Of a stretch of DNA of 64,000 nt, positions 59,355-64,000 are shown one piece after another. Position 1 is the stretch's first letter; each line of letters starts with the position of its first letter. This stretch comes from Hofstenia miamia (Eukaryota; Xenacoelomorpha; Acoela): assembly GCA_004352715.1 (NCBI GenBank), contig SCFE01000073.1:1423934-1487933 (forward strand). The letters run 5' to 3'. The notes under the pieces are model-generated. The model was given only the letters and a program-made list of their open reading frames with translations, made no database searches and was not told the DNA's origin. The position numbers and the translations under genes were made by a program.

Positions 59355-62300
59355 CTATGAAACAATTAATTACTCTTAATATGTCTCCACAATGATTATG
59401 CAAGTAAATTCATTCAATCATGGACAGTTATGGTAAATATCTATCTTTGATAAAGTTATTAAGTTATTAAGCAGATGATCACAGCAATGGTGAAAGATGC
59501 TTGTATCACCAATGATCAGAAAGGAAGAAAATGCCATGGTAATTATTGGACTATTAATTACATGTTTAATTAATAAGAATGATTCTGCTATTATTGTATC
59601 TAATCTTTCTAGATCTCATTATCATTGTATCTAGTATGCAATGCATTATCAGTAATTAAGAAACTATAGTTCATTGCACTATGTTTTATTTTAAACCACA
59701 ACCATCATACTGAACAATGCAATGTAGTCTATTAATCTGTTGTCATCTGCACTGTGCTGGCAAGATGCTATTTGAGTCAGCAACATTTCTGTGAGGAAGA
59801 CACCAAAATCTAAATAAATCACCATTAGTTACTCATATGGATTAAGCATTTATTTTAGATATATTCAGCTGTATACAGAGGGGAACTAACAATTTATGGG
59901 AGTCTAATGGTAATGATTATGAATTATTGAAACAAACACTGTCAAGGATCATTAATTGTGATATTGATAGTAGAAGAAGCTTCTGTGACCAAGTTCATAG
60001 TGCATTGCAAAAAATAAATTTGAGATGATATCATTATGATGTTATTTAACTTGATGACTTGACTTAAATCCAGTTATAATTCTGTTTTGAATATTTTATG
60101 CAAATATATGCCAATTATTTAATTAAAACTAAGGTGTTTCAATACTTTGGAGCTGGACTCTTGATAAAAAATATAAATAAGGCAAGTTGTGTAGTCTCTT
60201 ATTGCAGGCATTTCACACAAAATTTATTGTGTAACAGAATGCAAACTTTAAGGCATTCTTGCTAGCCTCACCTAAGGTAAAAAGGTGCAAATGGAAAGGC
60301 ACCTATTCTGACCAAAGTGATAATGGTAAAAAATAGAAATTTTATTTAGTGTAATTTTAGTTGTAGATTTATCAATAATTAAGTTTTTCTAAATGACAAG
60401 TCAAAAAGAATTACAGCAAAAAATAGTTTAGCTAAAAGTGAATTGCCTGGCCTTTCAACAAAGTGAGCTAAAACAGACATTTAAACTTACAATCAATCAT
60501 CTAATTAGAGAAAACATTATTAGTAAGGACCTGTAAGTAATTTAGTCTCTTTATGGTTGACCAGAATTGTTATAATGAAATTTGAAATTGTAACAAAGAT
60601 TAGTGCCAATAAACTTTTACTAGAGTTCAGTCATCATTTGGTTACACTTTCAAATTTGAATTATCTAATGAATGTAATTAGCTAAATTTCTACGTGGCAA
60701 TGGTGTTGACGATTTAGATGATGGAAATTTACAGTGCCTAATAAGATCATTTGATGATTATTATAATGTATTTAATACAATGAATAGCATTTTAAAATCT
60801 AAGTATGCAAATGGATTTATAAATTGTGTCCAGAGATGGAAATTAATAGTAACTTAGACATTATATAATTATATAAATGATTGTTACTCTGGTGCCCTAT
60901 TGCTTGATGAAAAGATATTTGTATCTCCGATGATAAAAGAAGAAGGAATTAACTATCTGTTGAGTATTTCTCATATTAGTATTAGGGTAAAAAGGGAAAA
61001 CGCAGTTAATTTTTAATTTCATTTGCTATTAATTTATACTGGAATTGAATTAGAACATCATATAATTCCGTGTACAATTTTAAATAGATTAACTGCAACG
61101 TCATGCAGAGGGAGATGCACTAGAGTAATTCATCTGCTAATGCTGCACCGGGTCAGCGAGATGCTGTTTAACTCTGTAGCACTTGAGGAACCTAAATATA
61201 ATCATGTTAGCCACTAGCATTGCTTGTGGATACATTATAGATATGTTCAGTAAGATGCATGGGATACTAACAGTTTAGGGAACTATAATGGAAATGGTAT
61301 TTCACACAAACCAAAACCGTAATTTTATAAAAAAAAATTGACTGAAACCAAACCAAAGTTTAGAAACTAAGACTGTCGACCTCTAACTGATATTATATAA
61401 AGAAATGAACTATACACACATTGTTATTGAAAATATAGGAAGATTAAATCTATAAATTAGTATTTGAAGAGTTTTTGTATTTTTTACTTTAAGAATAGTG
61501 AGCTAATATACTATCTGAGTATTAACATATATGTTTGCTACTTACAACCATTATGAACGGAATGCAAGTTGCCTTTACTGTATTAGCAAAAAATGCACTT
61601 TTGTGATTATTTTTAACTGGAAAAAAATTGTTATTAATAGTGGTTACCTCAATAAATCACAAACTTTTGATTTCTATATTCAAAATCTCTCAATTTGCTA
61701 TGATTTGGTAGGTAGCAAAAGGAATTCTTGCATTTTGCTTCGCCTATGCCAATATTTCAAAAATAACATAAGAGCTTCAGTATGCCTCCCTTAAATACCC
61801 AAATGACACAATTCTTACATTGCTCGAAACTTGAAAGTTTACACATGAACTGGCTAAGTAATTGTATAGAAACATAGACGTAGTACAAATGATATGCTTA
61901 GTATCAACTTGAAATACTGTGTCGACCTAAGAGAAGGGCCTATAATGCAAATTTAACATAGAAAACATTTAATTATTATTTTGCATTGAAAATTATGCAT
62001 TGGTTTCAATTTATTGAAATTGTTATTTTTGAAACTCTTAAGAAATTTCAGTTTTTCATGGACTTTTTCTAAAATTGCTATAGCTTTGTAACCCTTGACC
62101 CTGCACAATTTTTCGTCAAAAGTTGCAGAACAAGTTAAAGAAGAAAGTCATGGAAGGGTACTATATTTAAAAAAAGTTATATCTAAAAATTTGTAGGGGT
62201 CAAATCGCCCCCTTAGTTAAAATAGGGGTAAGAAAATATATGGCTGAGCTAAAACTTTTCTGATTGTAAAAAATAATGTAACAACATTTTCGAAATTTCA

Positions 62301-63009
62301 CAACTTTCATACTATGTTTGAATTCCCTAGTGTTCGCAATCTTTGGATTTTTGAAGGGAATTCTCATTTTAAATAAGAACCAAAAGTACTATATACTTTG
62401 CAGAAAAAATACTGTTTATTAAATGGTAAATGAAATAAATCTATACTTTTGGAGCATCTGGCATTCAGTACATGCAATGTATTGTGTTGCATTACTAAAA
62501 ATACAGCCTAGAACTAATCAACACTGTGGTTCGCCCTCAAATAAGTTTTGGTTAGCGCTAGAGATCACAAAAGTTGAATACGAAATCACCTCATTTTGCA
62601 GTAAAATGTCGCCAAAATAGGCTTAAAATTGCCCAAAAAGTTGTGTAAAAATTAAGTTTAAAAAGCGTTATTTCGTATTCCATAGAATAAAAAGAACATG
62701 TTTCAACTGCCAGATGCTGTCTCTTTGAAAACAAAATTTCCTTTATTAATGAAAAATTTCTATTATTTTAGATAAAATAATTGGTGATTTCGAGAGAGAC
62801 ATCGTTAAGACTTCTCCGCTTCATAATACAAGACCGATGTTAGGGTTATTGCTCAGCAGAGCTTCTGTTTTCTTTTGACATGGCTCGCAATTAAAATTCG
62901 AGGACAGCGTTAACGTCTATGTTTATGGTTTCGGCTAGAACAAGTGCGGTTTTAAGTTGTTTTGATGCTGTCGCCTATGCCATTGAATACATTGATCAAA
63001 TCGAATTGG
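59355..63009. other. AT-rich DNA without recognised genes
   Basis: Open frames are short. None shows a family motif. I see no transposon ends apart from a possible GTCGACCTCTAA end at about 61373 that I could not pair. Confidence 0.5.
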
Positions 63010-63017
63010 GTAGGACT

Positions 63018-63407
63018 TAGAGATGAGTACGGTGCGCTAATACCGTGGTTTGCCGCGTTACGGTGTACCACATTAGTGATTTGCGCACTTACGGTGGTAA
63101 TGGTAGAATTAAAACGACTTGCGGTGGCATAAAAGATATACAGATAACGTGTTTTGTCTTAAGATTTAAAATCTTAGATATTTCTCAAAAAACTGCTTCT
63201 GAAGCAAAACTAAGAGATTCCACATACAAAATATTAAAAGTAATTTTTACATATTTGATTTGAAACTTTGATACTACCATAATGAAATTAAACGAAATGA
63301 CAAAATACCTAAGAAATTGCCTTTAAACTTTTCTACGAATGATCGATAGCCCTAAACAAACAATTAAAAAATATCTCTTTTCTTGCAATTGTTGCGGCCC
63401 ATCTTTA
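63018..63407. mobile_element. hAT-type MITE, TAGAGATG family (390 bp)
   Basis: The left end TAGAGATGAG and right end CCCATCTTTA are short imperfect inverted repeats. The 8-mer GTAGGACT is perfectly duplicated at 63010-63017 and 63408-63415. The left part holds clustered GCGGTACCG-like words (TACGGTG, GCGTTACGGTG). No transposase. Confidence 0.85.
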
Positions 63408-63415
63408 GTAGGACT

Positions 63416-64000
63416 GTTTAAAAGTCCAGATAACGTTCAGATTTTCCTCATCAGCCAGAGGCACGATTGAAAATGCTATTTTTCAGGAGTTTAGGTTAAA
63501 TTCTTCAAAATAGACAGTAATTTTGTGAAGAGTGGGTCAATGTTGTCTAACTAATGAAAAGTTACGTGAAAGCTGCGTCAAACCAAAAAAAGAGTAGAAG
63601 TTTCGTAAAAGATTATTGCTTTGCACAAATTTTTCCGGTTTCTAGCTATTTCATTCTTATAAACACGCAACGCGAACATAATATGAAACAGCAAAATCCC
63701 GTCCAATTGAAACATAATGAGTGAATTTATGTCAATTAATCAAACCATAGTACAGAGTTGAATGCGTCTATAACAACCATCCAAGAGGACATTGAACAAT
63801 GTTCGTTATAGATGCATTTAGTTATAAGCCCATTTTGCTACAGAGCCAAATAGAGCTGATTTCGTAGTTTTGTTAGTTATAAGCCCAATACTAAAGCTAC
63901 CCATTGGAAAAATGTGTAATTGATTATAATGTACATATATTTAGCATTAAGCTTTCAATGTTGATGTTGTTAAATTATAGAAAGGAAGATCTGTCAAATA
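63416..64000. other. AT-rich DNA without recognised genes
   Basis: No feature supported. GTTATAAGCCCA occurs twice (about 63821 and 63873), suggesting a minor local repeat. Confidence 0.45.

Overview
The window looks like a gene-poor, repeat-rich stretch of an AT-rich invertebrate metazoan genome. The grounds are roughly two-thirds or more A+T, many (AT)n microsatellites, no prokaryote-style gene packing, and a mix of animal-type transposons: hAT, Tc1/mariner, P/THAP, TTAA-targeting elements, CR1/Jockey-like LINEs, a Copia element primed by initiator tRNA-Met, a large Ty3/Gypsy element and a possible Penelope relic. I cannot name the species. I found no intact host protein gene and no convincing tRNA or rRNA gene. 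Every recognisable coding stretch is a broken transposon relic.

Layout. 1-2.4 kb: hAT transposase relic (minus strand), partly duplicated across a single N, then a small GC-ended element. 2.4-12.9 kb: AT-rich DNA with a possible Penelope-like 3' end near 9.2-9.6 kb and two gaps. 12.9-17.8 kb: a hAT-type MITE, a 1000-N gap, then copy A of a >3.2-kb duplicated segment carrying three MITEs. 17.8-21.2 kb: little. 21.3-23 kb: plus-strand LINE relic. 23.2-26.6 kb: P/THAP transposon relics with a 454-bp duplication, a TTAA-bounded element and a long-TIR element. 26.8-30.4 kb: copy B of the duplicated segment, then another 1000-N gap. 31.5-37.7 kb: a small hAT MITE, a deleted Tc1 element and an unidentified coding-like patch. 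37.7-49.6 kb: minus-strand LINE copies stacked end to end, one interrupted by a Copia element and another by a hAT element. 49.6-59.4 kb: a decayed Ty3/Gypsy element with about 4.5 kb after pol. 59.4-64 kb: AT-rich DNA with one hAT MITE that has a perfect 8-bp target duplication.

The oddest signal is at 17456-17655. Copies A and B are otherwise near-identical, but here an exactly 200-bp block of A differs entirely from the equally long block of B (30184-30383), and it is an exact copy of 12965-13164. Equal-length replacement is hard to explain by ordinary insertion and may be an assembly or editing artefact. Other points of interest are the unrecognised coding region downstream of the Gypsy pol, a 238-bp TTAA element whose removal would leave the Gypsy RNase H frame continuous, single-N joins flanked by overlapping sequence, and hAT elements with arrays of subterminal motifs. 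Boundaries come from reading by eye, without alignment software.
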